In this document: piece by piece, positions 1-10,370 of the stretch
Position numbering within the stretch: position 1 is the stretch's first letter
Layout of the letters: the number at the start of each line of letters is the position of its first letter
Source of the DNA: Cynocephalus volans
Taxonomy: Eukaryota > Chordata > Mammalia > Dermoptera > Cynocephalidae
Assembly (NCBI RefSeq): GCF_027409185.1
Contig: NC_084464.1
Location: 42,631,095-42,695,094, forward strand
Direction of reading: 5' to 3'
Length of the DNA: 64,000 nt
Notes under the pieces: model-generated
What the model was told of the DNA's origin: nothing
Databases searched by the model: none
What the model saw: only the letters and a program-made list of their open reading frames with translations
Made by a program: the position numbers and the translations under genes

Positions 1-400
1 GAAAGTGTATTAGTCCATTTTGTGTTGCTGTAACAGAATACCTGAGACTGGGTAATTTATAAAGAACAGAGGTTTATTTGGCTTACGATTCTGGGACAGC
101 TGCATCTGGCATGGGCCTCAGGCTGCTTCTACTCATGGCGGAAAGCGGCAGGCAGCCAGCAGGTATAAGCAGATCACATGGCGAGAGCAAGCAAGAGAGA
201 GAGAGGAGGTGCCAGGGTCTTTTAAGCAACCAGATCTCTTGTGAACTAACCAAGAGAGAACTCACTCATTAATGCCCCCACCTAGGGAGAGCATTAATCC
301 ATTCATGAGGGATCTGCCCCCAAGAGTCAAACTGCCACACTGGAGATCAGATTTCCATGAGTTCTGGGAGGACAATACATCCAAACTCCATCAGGGAGAT
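1..400 (-). mobile_element. MaLR-type LTR (THE1/MST/MLT1-like), antisense
   Basis: The block opens with TATTAGTCCATTTTGTGTTG and runs into ACCTGAGACTGGGTAATTTATAAAG, which is the reverse complement of the 3' end of MaLR LTRs. A close relative occurs at 18195-18600. No internal region is seen here, so this is a solo or truncated LTR. The exact subfamily is not fixed by eye. Confidence 0.65.
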
Positions 401-655
401 TTATCTTGAGGAATTAGCTAAGGTAATCATGGGAGCTAGCAAATGTGAAATCCATAGGGCAAGCTGGCAGGCTGGAAATTTAGGTAAGAGCTGAATGTTT
501 TTCTCTTGAGTCTGAAAATTGCAGAAGAGGTCAGCCTGGCTAGAAACTTTGGCATTTTTTCTATGTTGTAGTCTTAAGACCAAATTCATTTTTCTTTGGA
601 AAACCGGTCTTTTTTCTTATACCCTTCAACTGATTGGATGAGGCCCACCTTAATG
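401..655. mobile_element. Ancient interspersed repeat, left half, split by L1 copy 1
   Basis: The segment ends in TTCAACTGATTGGATGAGGCCCACC and continues beyond the L1 at 7473-7650 (TAATCTGTTTACTCAAAGTCTATTGA...AAATTAATCATCACA). The two halves read as one old mammalian repeat when the L1 and one copy of the target duplication are removed. Family name not determined. Confidence 0.5.
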
Positions 656-667
656 GAGGATAATTAC
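656..667. repeat. Target site duplication of L1 copy 1, left copy
   Basis: GAGGATAATTAC lies directly before the poly(T) and is repeated exactly at 7461-7472 directly after the other end of the L1. A perfect 12-bp duplication marks a target-primed insertion and a recent date. Confidence 0.95.
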
Positions 668-928
668 TTTTTTTTTTTTTTTTTTTTTATTTATTTATTT
701 TTTTTTTTTTTTTTACACTTTATTTTGTCGATATACATTGTAGCTGATTAATGCTCCCCATCACCAAAACCTCCCTCCCTTCTCCCTCCCCCTCTCCCCC
801 CCAACCATGTCCTTTCTGTTTGTTTGTTGTATCGACTTCAAATAATTGTGGTTGTTATATCTTCTTCCCCCCCCCCCCCGGTTTGTGTGTGTATCTGTGT
901 ATGTGTGTGTGAATTTATATATTAATTT
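668..928 (-). other. L1 copy 1 3'UTR with CA run, G-rich tract and A-tail
   Basis: Downstream of ORF2 on the minus strand come an ACAC run, a run of at least nine G (complement of 866-880), then a G-rich polypurine tract (complement of 768-800, repeated GGGAGG units) and a long interrupted A-tail. G-rich 3'UTR tracts with quadruplex potential are known in mammalian L1s. The tail is broken by TTTATTTA-type interruptions at 689-700. Confidence 0.85.
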
Positions 929-3900
929 TTAGCTCCCTCCAATAAGTGAGAACATGTGGTATTTCTCTTTCTGTGCCTGACTTGTTTCACTTAATATAAT
1001 TCTCTCGAGGTCCATCCATGTTGTTGCAAATGGCAGTATTTCATTCGTTTTTAAAGCTGAGTAGTATTCCATTGTGTAGATGTACCACATTTTCCGTATC
1101 CACTCATCTGATGATGGGCATTTGGGCTGGTTCCAACTCTTGGCTATTGTAAAGAGTGCTGCGATGAACATTGGGGAACAGGTATACCTTCGACTTGATG
1201 ATTTCCATTCCTCTGGGTATATTCCCAACAGTGGGATGACTGGGTCGTATGGTAGATCTATGTGCAATTGTTTAAGGAACCTCCATACCATTTTCCATAG
1301 AGGCTGCACCATTTTGCAATCCCACCAACAATGTATGAGAGTTCCTTTTTCTCCGCAGCCTCGCCAGCATTTATCGTTCATAGTCTTTTGGATTTTAGCC
1401 ATCCTAACTGGGGTTAGATGGTATCTCAATGTGGTTTTGATTTGCATTTCCCGGATGCTGAGTGATGTTGAGCATTTTTTCATATGTCTGTTGGCCATTT
1501 GTATATCTTCCTTAGAGAAATGCCTACTTAGCTCTTTTGCCCATTTTTTAATTGGGTTGCTTGTTTTCTTCTTGTAAAGTTGTTTGAGTTCCTTATATAT
1601 TCTGGATATTAATCCTTTGTCAGATGTATATTTTGCAAATATTTTCTCCCACTCTGTTGGTTGTCTTTTAACTCTTTTAATTGTTTCTTTTGCTGTGCAG
1701 AAGCTTTTTAGTTTGATATAATCCCATTTGTTTATTTTTCCTTTGGTTGCCCGTGCTTTTGGGGTCATATTCATGAAGTCTGTGCCCAGTCCTATTTCCT
1801 GAAGTGTTTCCCCTATGTTTTCTTTAAGAAGTTTTATTGTCTCAGGGTGTATATTTAAATCCTTAATCCATTTTGAGTTGATTTTAGTATACGGTGAGAG
1901 GTATGGATCTAGTTTCATTCTCCTGCATATGGATATCCAGTTATCCCAGCACCACTTGCTGAAGAGGCAGTCCCTTCCCCAGTGAATAGGCTTGGTGCCT
2001 TTGTCAAAGATCAGATGGCAGTAAGTGTGTGGGTTGATTTCTGGATTCTCTATTCTATTCCATTGGTCAGTGTGTCTGTTTTTATGCCAGTACCATACTG
2101 TTTTGGTTATTATAGCTTTGTAGTATAGCTTAAAGTCAGGTAGTGTTATGCCTCCAGCTTTATTTTTTTTGCTGAGCATTGCTTTGGCTATTCGTGGTCT
2201 TTTATTGTTCCATATAAATGTCTGAATAGTTTTTTCCATTTCTGAGAAAAATGTCTTTGGAATTTTGATGGGGATTGCATTGAATTTGTATATCACTTTG
2301 GGTAGTATGGACATTTTCACTATGTTGATTCTTCCAATCCAAGAGCATGGAATATCTTTCCATCTTCTTGTATCCTCTCTAATTTCTCTCAGCAGTGGTT
2401 TGTAGTTCTCATTATAGAGATTTTTCACCTCCTTGGTTAACTCAATTCCTAAGTATTTAATTTTTTTGGTGGCTATTGTAAATGGGCAGGCTTTCTTGAT
2501 TTCTCCTTCTGCATGTTCACTATTGGAGAAAAGAAATGCTACTGATTTTTGTGTGTTGATTTTGTATCCTGCTACTGTGCTGAAATCATTTATCAATTCC
2601 AAGAGTTTTTTTGTAGAGGTTTTAGGCTGTTCGATATATAGGATCATGTCATCTGCAAACAGGGACAGTTTGACTTCATCTTTTCCAATCTGGATGCCCT
2701 TTATTTCCTTCTCTTCTCTGATTGCTCTGGCTAGTACTTCCAACACTATGTTGAATAAGAGTGGTGAGAGTGGGCATCCTTGTCTAGTGCCTGTTCTTAA
2801 AGGAAAAGCTTTCAGCTTTTCCCCATTCAGGATGATATTGGCAGTGGGTTTGTCATATATGGCTTTAATTATGTTGAGATACTTTCCCTCTATACCTAAC
2901 TTATAGAGGGTCTTTGTCATGAATGAGTGCTGAACTTTATCAAATGCTTTTTCAGCATCTATAGAGATGATCATATGGTCCTTGTGTTTGAGTTTATTAA
3001 TATGGTGTATCACATTTATTGATTTGCGTATGTTGAACCAACCTTGCATCCCTGGGATGAATCCCACTTGATCGTGATGAATAATTTTACGTATGTGTTG
3101 CTGTATTCTGTTTGCTAGTATTTTAGTGAGGAGTTTTGCATCTATATTCATCAAGGATATCGGCCTGTAGTTTTCTTTTTTGGTTATATCTTTACCTGGT
3201 TTTGGTATCAGGATGATGTTTGCTTCATAGAATGAGTTTGGGAGATTTGCGTCCGTTTCAATCTTTTGGAATAGTTTGTAAAGAATCGGTGTCAATTCCT
3301 GTTTGAATGTTTGGTAAAATTCTGCTGTGAATCCATCTGGTCCTGGGCTTTTCTTTGTTGGGAGCCTTCTGATAACAGCTTCAATCTCCTTTATTGTTAT
3401 TGGTCTGTTCAAATTTTCTATGTCTTCACGGTTCAGTTTTGGGAGCTTGTGTGTGTCCAGAAATTTATCCATTTCCTCCAGATTTTCAAATTTGTTGGCG
3501 TATAGTTGTTTATAGTAGTCTCGAATGATTCCTTGTATTTCAGATGAATCAGTTGTAATATCGCCTTTTTCATTTCTAATTTTTGTTATTTGAGTCTTCT
3601 CTCTTCTTTTTTTTGTTAGCCATGCTAATGGTTTGTCAATTTTATTTATCTTTTCAAAAAACCAACTTTTTGATTCGTTGATCTTTTGAATTGTTTTTTG
3701 GTTTTCAATTTCATTCAGTTCTGCTCTGATCTTAATGATTTCTTTCCGTCTGCTAACTTTAGGATTGGATTGTTCTTGTTTTTCTAGTTCTTTAAGGTGA
3801 AGTGTTAGGTTGTTCACTTGCCATCTTTCCATTCTTCTGAAGTGAGCATTTAATGCAATAAATTTTCCCCTCAATACTGCTTTTGCAGTATCCCACAGGA

Positions 3901-4756
3901 TTTGGTATGATGTATCATTGTTTTCATTAGTTTCAATAAACTTTTTGATTTCCTGCTTGATTTCTTCTTGGACCCATATGTCATTAAGTAGAATGCTGTT
4001 TAATTTCCATGTGTTTGTATAGTTTCCAGAGTTTTGTTTGTTATTAATTTCTAGTTTTAATCCATTGTGGTCTGAGAAGATACATGGGATAATTCCAATT
4101 TTTTTGAATTTATTGAGACTTGATTTGTGACCTAATATGTGATCTATCCTGGAGAATGATCCATGTGCTGATGAGAAGAATGAATATTCTGATGTTGTTG
4201 GGTGGAATGTTCTGTAGATATCTGCCAATTCCAATTGGTCTAGAGTCTTGTTTAGATCTTGTGTTTCTCTACTGATTCTTTGCCTAGATGATCTGTCTAA
4301 TATTGACAGTGGAGTGTTCAGGTCCCCTGCTATTATGGTATTAGTGTCTATTTCCTTCTTTAGGTCTAATAGAGTTTGTTTTATAAATCTGGCTGCTCCA
4401 ACATTGGGTGCGTACATATTTATGATTGTTATGTCTTCTTGATGGATCAGTCCTTTTATCATTAAGTAGTGTCCCTCATTGTCTCTTTTTATGGTTTTTA
4501 GTTTAAAGTCTATTTTGTCAGATATAAGAATAGCCACTCCAGCTCGTTTTTCTTTTCTGTTTGCATGGTAAATCTTTTTCCATCCTTTCACTCTTAGTCT
4601 GTGTGAATCTTTATGGGTGAGGTGGGTCTCTTGTAGGCAGCATATAGTTGGGTCCTGCTTTTTGATCCAGTCAGCCAGTCTGTGTCTTTTAATTGGGGAA
4701 TTTAAGCCTTTAACATTAAGAGTTGTTATTGAAAGGTGTTGATTTATTCCTAGCAT
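929..4756 (-). CDS. L1 ORF2 protein: endonuclease, reverse transcriptase, Cys-rich C-terminus
   Basis: 1275 codons, the normal length of mammalian L1 ORF2p, starting at a true ATG (4754-4756). ORF2p nicks target DNA and copies L1 RNA by target-primed reverse transcription. Visible landmarks are: an N-terminal APE-type endonuclease ([22 protein letters not shown] and SDHNGL, with the catalytic Asn, Glu, Asp and Asp-His), then the reverse transcriptase with the FADD active-site motif near residue 700, and a C-terminal cysteine cluster ([15 protein letters not shown]) near residue 1130-1147. It sits 187 bp downstream of ORF1, as usual for L1, where it is translated from the bicistronic RNA. No internal stop is seen. 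Single missense changes that might inactivate it cannot be excluded by eye. Confidence 0.96.
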   Translation of the reverse strand: MLGINQHLSITTLNVKGLNSPIKRHRLADWIKKQDPTICCLQETHLTHKDSHRLRVKGWKKIYHANRKEKRAGVAILISDKIDFKLKTIKRDNEGHYLMIKGLIHQEDITIINMYAPNVGAARFIKQTLLDLKKEIDTNTIIAGDLNTPLSILDRSSRQRISRETQDLNKTLDQLELADIYRTFHPTTSEYSFFSSAHGSFSRIDHILGHKSSLNKFKKIGIIPCIFSDHNGLKLEINNKQNSGNYTNTWKLNSILLNDIWVQEEIKQEIKKFIETNENNDTSYQILWDTAKAVLRGKFIALNAHFRRMERWQVNNLTLHLKELEKQEQSNPKVSRRKEIIKIRAELNEIENQKTIQKINESKSWFFEKINKIDKPLAWLTKKRREKTQITKIRNEKGDITTDSSEIQGIIRDYYKQLYANKFENLEEMDKFLDTHKLPKLNREDIENLNRPITIKEIEAVIRRLPTKKSPGPDGFTAEFYQTFKQELTPILYKLFQKIETDANLPNSFYEANIILIPKPGKDITKKENYRPISLMNIDAKLLTKILANRIQQHIRKIIHHDQVGFIPGMQGWFNIRKSINVIHHINKLKHKDHMIISIDAEKAFDKVQHSFMTKTLYKLGIEGKYLNIIKAIYDKPTANIILNGEKLKAFPLRTGTRQGCPLSPLLFNIVLEVLARAIREEKEIKGIQIGKDEVKLSLFADDMILYIEQPKTSTKKLLELINDFSTVAGYKINTQKSVAFLFSNSEHAEGEIKKACPFTIATKKIKYLGIELTKEVKNLYNENYKPLLREIREDTRRWKDIPCSWIGRINIVKMSILPKVIYKFNAIPIKIPKTFFSEMEKTIQTFIWNNKRPRIAKAMLSKKNKAGGITLPDFKLYYKAIITKTVWYWHKNRHTDQWNRIENPEINPHTYCHLIFDKGTKPIHWGRDCLFSKWCWDNWISICRRMKLDPYLSPYTKINSKWIKDLNIHPETIKLLKENIGETLQEIGLGTDFMNMTPKARATKGKINKWDYIKLKSFCTAKETIKRVKRQPTEWEKIFAKYTSDKGLISRIYKELKQLYKKKTSNPIKKWAKELSRHFSKEDIQMANRHMKKCSTSLSIREMQIKTTLRYHLTPVRMAKIQKTMNDKCWRGCGEKGTLIHCWWDCKMVQPLWKMVWRFLKQLHIDLPYDPVIPLLGIYPEEWKSSSRRYTCSPMFIAALFTIAKSWNQPKCPSSDEWIRKMWYIYTMEYYSALKTNEILPFATTWMDLERIILSETSQAQKEKYHMFSLIGGS

Positions 4757-4943
4757 TTTATTGGTTGTTTGGTTGTCTTAGGTGTCTTTTGTTCCTTGCT
4801 TTCTGATTTACTGTTTGGTTTCTTTGTTTGTTGGTTCCTTAGGTTGTAGATAGTGTTTTTGTTAGCTTGTTTTCTCTTCACGAATGCCATTTTTATTGTA
4901 CTAGCGGGTTTAGATTTTTCTTAGGTTTTTATGGCAGTGGTAG

Positions 4944-5924
4944 TTATTTTTCAGGAACCAAACCCAGTACTCCCTTGAGGATTTCTTGTAAGGGTGGTCT
5001 TGTGGTAGTGAACTCCCGCAGTTTTTGTTTGTCTGAGAAATATACTATTTGCCCCTCATTACGGAAGGATAGCCTTGCAGGGTAGAGTATTCTTGGCTGG
5101 CAATCTTTGTCTTTTAGTATTTTGAAAATATCATCCCATTCCTTTCTAGCTTTTAGGGTTTGTGATGAAAAGTCTGATGTTAACCTGATTGGGGCTCCCT
5201 TATAGGTGATTTGACGCTTCTCTCTTGCAGCTTTTAAGATTCTCTCTTTGTCTCTGAGTTTTGCCAATTTGACTATGACATGTCTTGGAGAAGGCCTTTT
5301 TGGGTTGAATACGTTTGGAGATCGTTGAGCTTCCTGGATCTGAAGATCTGTGATTTTTCCTATACCTGGGAAGTTTTCTGCCACTATTTTTTTGAATATG
5401 TTTTCAATGGAATCTCCATTTTCCTCCCCTTCTGGAATACCCATGACTCGGATATTTGAGCGCTTGAGGTTGTCTGATATCTCTCTCAGATTTTCTTCCA
5501 TGTCCTTGATTCTTTTTTCTTTCTTTTTGTCTGCTTGTGTTATTTCAAACAGCCCATCTTCAAGTTCAGAGGTTCTCTCTTCAACTTCGACAAGCCTGCT
5601 GGTTAAACTCTCCGTTGTGTTTTTTATTTCGCTGAATAACTTCTTCAGTTCAGCAAGTTCTGCTACATTTTTTTTCAGGACATTGATTTCCTTGTATATT
5701 TCCTCTTTCAGATCCTGTATACTTTTCCTCATTTCATCATGATGTCTAGCTGAGTTTTCTTGTATCTCATTCAGTTTCCTTAGAATTATCACTCGAAATT
5801 CCTTGTCAGTTATTTCAAGGGCTTCTTGTTCTATAGGATCTAGAGTATGAGATTTATTAACTTTTGGTGGTGTACTTTCTTGATTTTTTGTATTTCTGGT
5901 GTCTTTTTTTTGGTGTTTATTCAT
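4944..5924 (-). CDS. L1 ORF1 protein: trimeric RNA-binding chaperone
   Basis: 326 codons from the ATG at 5922-5924 (MNKHQKKDTRN). The frame stays open six codons further upstream, but that codon is GTG, so I prefer the ATG. ORF1p coats L1 RNA in cis and is a nucleic-acid chaperone. The order of parts is typical: a basic, disordered N-terminus; a long coiled coil with heptad Leu/Ile/Val (about residues 50-150, rich in KLNEIQEN and EVEERTSELEDGL-type segments); an RRM starting at NIRVMGIPEG, with PRHVIVKLAKLRDKERIL as its second strand region; then the C-terminal domain ending in GVLGLVPEK. It is intact, unlike the copies at 42765-43746 and 33038-33911. Confidence 0.95.
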   Translation of the reverse strand: MNKHQKKDTRNTKNQESTPPKVNKSHTLDPIEQEALEITDKEFRVIILRKLNEIQENSARHHDEMRKSIQDLKEEIYKEINVLKKNVAELAELKKLFSEIKNTTESLTSRLVEVEERTSELEDGLFEITQADKKKEKRIKDMEENLREISDNLKRSNIRVMGIPEGEENGDSIENIFKKIVAENFPGIGKITDLQIQEAQRSPNVFNPKRPSPRHVIVKLAKLRDKERILKAAREKRQITYKGAPIRLTSDFSSQTLKARKEWDDIFKILKDKDCQPRILYPARLSFRNEGQIVYFSDKQKLREFTTTRPPLQEILKGVLGLVPEK

Positions 5925-7460
5925 TGTGGCAGGGGGTTTCACAGTCCACCGGTTTAAGACTAATGACTAACTAGGATGTTGCTGTGGTTGCCAATTTGGT
6001 ATGGCTCCCGCCGTGACTGCTCAGTTGGCCTCTAGTGTCTTGTGTGTGTGGTTGCCTCGGGTCTTGGGCTTCTCCGGCGATCCACCTTTCTAGTCAGCTT
6101 GTACTCTGCTGGGCTGGTGGATCACGTACCACAGGGTGTGTGATCTCTGTTGAGCTTTCACTTTCTGTACAGGACTTCTCCCCGTTCCGTGTGCTCTGGC
6201 CCAGGCTGTTAGATCGTGCAGTGGCGACCCCACCGGGTGTGTGGTTTCTGTCGAGTCTCCGCCTCCCTGGCCGCACGTCTCCCCCCTCTGTGCACACTGT
6301 GCTGGGCTGGGGCGTGTCTTCTGCACCCCTCGTCTATCAGCTGGGCCTTCAAGACCCTGCTCAGCACCGCCTCGCCCAGGAAGTCTACCAGGTTTCTGCT
6401 AGGCACAGACGACCGGTCTCTCTGGGTGCCTTTGTAGCACTGTGTAGATCTTTCTCGGGTCTTGTTCACCTTTGTATCCCCCCGGTATAAACCGAGTCTA
6501 GTGCCCGCCTGCAGCCTGCTCTCCGGCAGGTTCAAGCGCACCTGGGAACTCTCCTACCACACTATTCCCAACCAGAAATTCGTTAGGCTTTTTTCCAAAC
6601 TGGTGGTCGCAGAGATGGTATCTGCCTCCCAGTAACAGGAAGTTTACCGGGGCCGGAGTCCAGGGTGTGGTGGAGTGACAGTCGGCCCGCCCGTACTTCC
6701 TAGCCCTCCCAAAACTGGTCAGGACGCCCCACACCCCCAGCCCTGCCAGAGAACCGCGGAGGGAGTGGGAGAGGGGGTCGGCCCGCAGGGTCCGGAAAGC
6801 CCCGCGCCAGGCCAAGCAAATGGGCTCAGTGATGGCCGAGCAGGGCGGAGCTGCCCGCACCTGGGAAAATGGAGGCAGCACAGTGGCAATGAGTGGCCTG
6901 GTGGTGCAGGCAGGAGCCGCGTGGGCATCCACCCCCCGAACAGAGCTGTGCCAGGGATCACTCACAGTGCTGTGCCAGGTCGGGCGCTCGCTCTGTCTCT
7001 GGTTTGTTGCCTTCCGTGTTCTCGGCTCTGCCGCCTCGGGCTGTTCAGTCGCGGCGCCGCTCGGGCGCTCCCAGGTGTCTTCTTTAATGCCGGCCTGAAA
7101 CCTCGAATCCTGGATAGGGCAGCTGGCCGCCTTCAGCGCGGCCCCAGCCTCCGGGAACCTGGCTGCATCCACAGCAGCCCTGGCGCCGTGTTCCCTGTTT
7201 CAAGACTCACTTTTGCAGCTAAGAATCAGTTCTTTTCCTGCTCCACACTTCAAAGCTGTTGCCTGTAAATGAGGCAGCCTCTCCTGCCGGGGGGCAAAGT
7301 GGCGTTGAGCCCCTACGACCGGCCAGCAGCAGCAGTCCTCCCTTAAGAGATGGCCAGAGGAAGGTCCACAAGTTTCCCGGCTGCCTGAGGCCCAGTGGCC
7401 ACCTTTTCCACCTCAGCTACTCCGCGCCAGCCGCCGCAGCCGCCGCCATCTTGAAACTCC
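5925..7460 (-). promoter_or_regulatory. L1 copy 1 5'UTR with internal promoter
   Basis: A 1.5-kb GC- and CpG-rich leader that begins with TTTCAAGATGGCGGCGGCTG. The AAGATGGCGG core is a YY1-type site, as at the start of human L1. Two degenerate copies of a roughly 100-bp unit (anchors near 6137 and 6239 on the plus strand, GTGTGTGATCTCTG and GTGTGTGGTTTCTG) lie near ORF1 and are related to the monomers of copy 4. The antisense strand has an open frame at 6675-7268 (197 codons). Confidence 0.8.
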
Positions 7461-7472
7461 GAGGATAATTAC
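7461..7472. repeat. Target site duplication of L1 copy 1, right copy
   Basis: GAGGATAATTAC, identical to 656-667, immediately abuts the L1 5' end CGGAGTTTC read on the minus strand. Confidence 0.95.
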
Positions 7473-7650
7473 CTTAATGGAGGGTAATCTGTTTACTCAA
7501 AGTCTATTGATTTTAATATTAATCACACTGAAAAGTACTTCCAGAACAACATCTAGATTTGTGTTTGACCAGACAACTAGACACCATAACCTAGCCAAGT
7601 GGACATATGAAATTAATCATCACACCACTATTTTTAAAATTTTGTGCATA
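7473..7650. mobile_element. Ancient interspersed repeat, right half
   Basis: Continuation of the repeat at 401-655 after the L1 insertion; it ends near AAATTAATCATCACACC. Family not named. Confidence 0.5.
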
Positions 7651-7687
7651 TATTCTTTCTCTCTTTTTTTGACAGATAAACAGCTTT

Positions 7688-8264
7688 TTATTCATACTCT
7701 TCCTCTTCTTCCTCCTCATCTACTTTGTCTTCCTCTTCCACATTTTTCCTGGCAGGACCCTTTGTGCCATCAAACTTTCCTTTAGACTTAACAGTCAGCA
7801 ACACCCATCTCGGACTTCTCCTGCAGACTCGCCACCTTGGTGCTGTAAGGCTGCTTTTCCCTGTCACTTGAGTTATTCCACATCTCACCCAGCTTTTTGG
7901 CCATGTCTTCAATATAGATGCGAGGGTTTATGGAATTAATCTTGGGGCGGAATTCGGAACAGAAGAGGAAAAACCCAGATGGTGGCCTTTTGGGGGCATT
8001 CAGGTCCTTCTTGCCTCCCTTAGCTGGTCCATAATCCTTCACTTCCCAATCATAGCATTCTTTATCTGCCTTTGCAATTTCATCAAATTTACACATCTCT
8101 TTCCCAGATGTTGTCTTCCACCTCTTAGAACACTTCCTGGGAAATTCCACAAAATCGACAGGGACCTCTGAATTTTTCTTCTTGTGTTCTTCTCTGAATG
8201 TCTGCACAAAGAAAGCAAATGCAGACATCATGCCCTTTGGTTTCTTAGGGTCGCCTTCAGCCAT
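7688..8264 (-). pseudogene. HMGB3: HMGB3 processed pseudogene
   Basis: Read on the minus strand from the ATG at 8262-8264, the sequence encodes an intronless HMGB-type protein: A-box start ([28 protein letters not shown]), linker [21 protein letters not shown]-box [15 protein letters not shown], then an acidic tail of Glu ending EEYE. The [19 protein letters not shown] stretch matches HMGB3 better than HMGB1 or HMGB2. The frame breaks near 7790 (after GVADC) and resumes in another frame (KSKGKFDGTKGPARK). Many otherwise invariant residues differ and the acidic tail is short. HMGB3 is a chromatin architectural protein; this copy is dead. No introns and minus-strand T-rich sequence at 7652-7670 support a retrocopy. 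Confidence 0.92.
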
Positions 8265-8286
8265 CTTGACTGCATCGTTCACTAGT

Positions 8287-8399
8287 CTGGCTTTTTTCTT
8301 TTGGGAGGGATAGGGAGCAGCTGGCACATACGGTGACCTGAACCCTTGACCTTGGTGTTGTAACACCCACTCTAACCAACTAAGCCAACCAGCCAGCCT
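8287..8399 (-). mobile_element. CYN-type tRNA-Ile-derived SINE, monomer
   Basis: Reverse complement gives a tRNA-like head (GGCTGGTTGGCTTAGTTGG, A box) and B box (AAGGTCAAGGGTTCAGGTC), then an A-rich tail. It lies just upstream of the HMGB3 pseudogene start, in its former 5' leader. Target duplications are not clear. Confidence 0.8.
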
Positions 8400-8930
8400 A
8401 GCATATTTTCACCTACGTAAAGACAATGGTGAGAGAGGTGTCCAATGGTAAAGGGAAACAGAGTCAGTTGTTTGAATTGGAGGGAAGAGTGAAAAGTAAT
8501 AGGTAAATAATTCTAAGGTGGTGAATTCTGAGATTTAAATTTCTCATTTTATAGTTCAAAAAAACAAAAGAATAAACAACAAGCCATAGGTCAAAAAATA
8601 TATCAACAGAGTTCCAGGGTATTTGATATATGTGGCATTCAATAATATTTTCTTCTGATATAAGTGAAGTGTCATTTGTCTTATGTTTAGCAGGTTAAAA
8701 AAACAATAACCGCAATTGTCCCAGTGAAATATAGACAGGGCTTGGCCTCAGTGATGAGCATTTTTGACCTTCAATGATGAGTTATGTTTTGGTTAATGTC
8801 TGTACACTCTTGTTTTTTAAAATATCTATTATTAAACTTTTATGGACACTCATTATTTTAGGGCATTCTTTATTCCAACACCCACATAGACAAACCCATG
8901 GCTTCTATGCAAGATAATTTTAATATGAAA
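8400..8930. other. AT-rich sequence, nothing recognised
   Basis: No open frame longer than 60 codons and no repeat I can name. Confidence 0.5.
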
Positions 8931-9165
8931 TGAAATCACATTTAATATAAATATCCCTTTACAAACAAGCCACCAATAATAATAATAATGACAACAATAT
9001 AAATAAAATTATAGTTAAATAAAATTAAAAATTTAACTGCTCAGTCACACTAGCCACATTTCAAGTGCTCAGTAGCCACATATAGTTAGCCATACTCTAT
9101 TAGACAGCACAGATACAGAACAATTCCTTCATCACAGAACGTTCTATTGGACAGCACTGCTCTTG
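8931..9165. mobile_element. hAT-Charlie-type DNA transposon fossil
   Basis: Contains CTAGCCACATTTCAAGTGCTCAGTAGCCACAT and ends with TTCTATTGGACAGCACTG, the terminal inverted repeat of an old non-autonomous mammalian hAT family (MER1-like). No coding capacity. Confidence 0.65.
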
Positions 9166-9565
9166 ATGCTTTGTGGGCCTCAAGTCAGGTGAATTGGATA
9201 CTTTTAGAATGAAGGGGCCAAGATTACATCTTGCACAGATTGCATCAATATCCAGCTGTGTGGGAGAAGGATGCATATAAAGCTGATGTATAACAGAATC
9301 AAAATGGGTCAATGAGTGAATCTGTCTGGTGCCTTCAGGCACAAACTGTTCCCAGTTCCAAAGGAGAAACATCTGTCCCTCCACATCTCTTCCCAAACTA
9401 AGGATACTCATTGGCATCAAATTTCTACGGGGTCGGTTCTCTTATAGAAGAGCCCTAGAGCAGAGCCCTAAACAAAGTTTTCTGAGGCAGAAAGTTCAGC
9501 TCAGGAAGAGGGATTCTGGGAAGTGAAGAGGCTGGGGCCAGTTAGGGCCAGTGAACCCCCTGGTT
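9166..9565. other. Unique-looking sequence, nothing recognised
   Basis: A 106-codon open frame (9100-9420, minus) crosses the transposon end and has no recognisable domain; I do not call it a gene. Confidence 0.4.
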
Positions 9566-9569
9566 TACT

Positions 9570-10370
9570 CAGAACAGCAGTTCCCAGTATGTGGCCTGTT
9601 GAGCCCTTGGAGTCACTGAGACCCTTTCATGTGATCCCCAAGATCAGAACTGTTTTCATAACATTACTAAAACAGTATGTGCCTTTCTCACTGTTAACAT
9701 TTGTGCTGAGATAAATTTGCTGTCAACTTAGCAAGAATCAAGGCTGTGGCACCAAACTGCAATGGTAGTTTTTTGTTGTTGTTGTTGTTGTTTTTAAAAA
9801 AGATGACCAGTAAGGGGATCTTAACCCTTGACTTGGTGTTGTCAGCACCACGCTCTCCCAAGTGAGTTAACCGGCCATCCCTATATAGGGATCTGAACCC
9901 GTGGCCTTGGTGTTATCAGCACCCACTCTCTCAAGTGAGCCATGGGCCAGCCCATGCAATGGTAGTTTTTGTATTCTTTACTACCACTTCTTGCAGGAAG
10001 AAAAAACAAAACCAGTTTCACTTTTATTTACTTATTTATTTATTTTTATTTTTATTTTTTTATTATACATACATGTGGCATATAACGTTGATTTTCAATA
10101 ATTGTGTAGGATGTGTGGTGGTTAGATCAGTATAGTTAGCGCCAGTTTGACTTTTAAATATCTTTGTTGAAGTAATAAAAAATTATTAATTTCATTAAAT
10201 TACCATTCTCAAGCTCACAGATAATTTTAACATTCCATGTGATGACGTTTGAGGTACACTTCTGCTACATTTCAAAGAAATGATGTCTGTTTCAAAGAAA
10301 ATAATTTGCGTGAGCTGAACTAGCTTCTCTTTTATGAAATATCACTTTTACTTGAAACAATGAATGATAG
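9570..10370 (+). mobile_element. Old hAT (Zaphod/Tip100-like) transposon fossil, split by a SINE
   Basis: The text around 9600-9700 (CACTGAGACCCTTTCATGTGATCCCC...CAGAACTGTTTTCATAACATTACTAAAACA) follows the left part of a mammalian hAT fossil whose right part appears at 20505-20790 and again at 21110-21245. The right half after the SINE is weakly conserved. The family name is tentative. Confidence 0.45.
9796..9954 (-). mobile_element. CYN-type SINE, dimeric, with target duplications
   Basis: Read on the minus strand it holds two related units: the first with GTGGCTCACTTGAGAGAGTGGGTGCTGATAACACC and a B box, then GATCCCTATATAGGGATGGCCGG, then a second unit with GGTTAAGATCCCCTTACTGGTCATC and an A-rich tail. 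TGCAATGGTAGTTTTT at 9758-9773 is repeated at 9955-9970, a 16-bp target duplication. Confidence 0.93.

Larger units (their letters stand above)
668..7460 (-). mobile_element. Full-length L1 retrotransposon, copy 1, both ORFs open
   Basis: A 6.8-kb LINE-1 reads on the minus strand: 5' end at 7460 (CGGAGTTTCAAGATGGCGG), a 1.5-kb CpG-rich 5'UTR, ORF1 (4944-5924), a 165-190-bp spacer, ORF2 (929-4756), a short 3'UTR with a G-rich polypurine tract, and an A-tail (poly T at 668-715). Perfect 12-bp duplications flank it. Neither ORF has a stop or frameshift. Copies 2 (40830-47967) and 3 (63325 onward) share its 5' end; copy 4 (28648-34747) shares the ORFs but has a different 5'UTR. Retrotransposition competence is an inference from completeness. 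Confidence 0.97.

Noticed and set aside
1080-1577. 165-codon plus-strand frame, recurring at 29064-29561 and 47104-47601
   Set aside because: Antisense shadow of L1 ORF2; recurrence only reflects the L1 copies.
7788-8366. 192-codon HMG-box frame as a functional gene
   Set aside because: Frameshift before the acidic tail, many changed core residues, no introns, and a SINE directly upstream; a retropseudogene.
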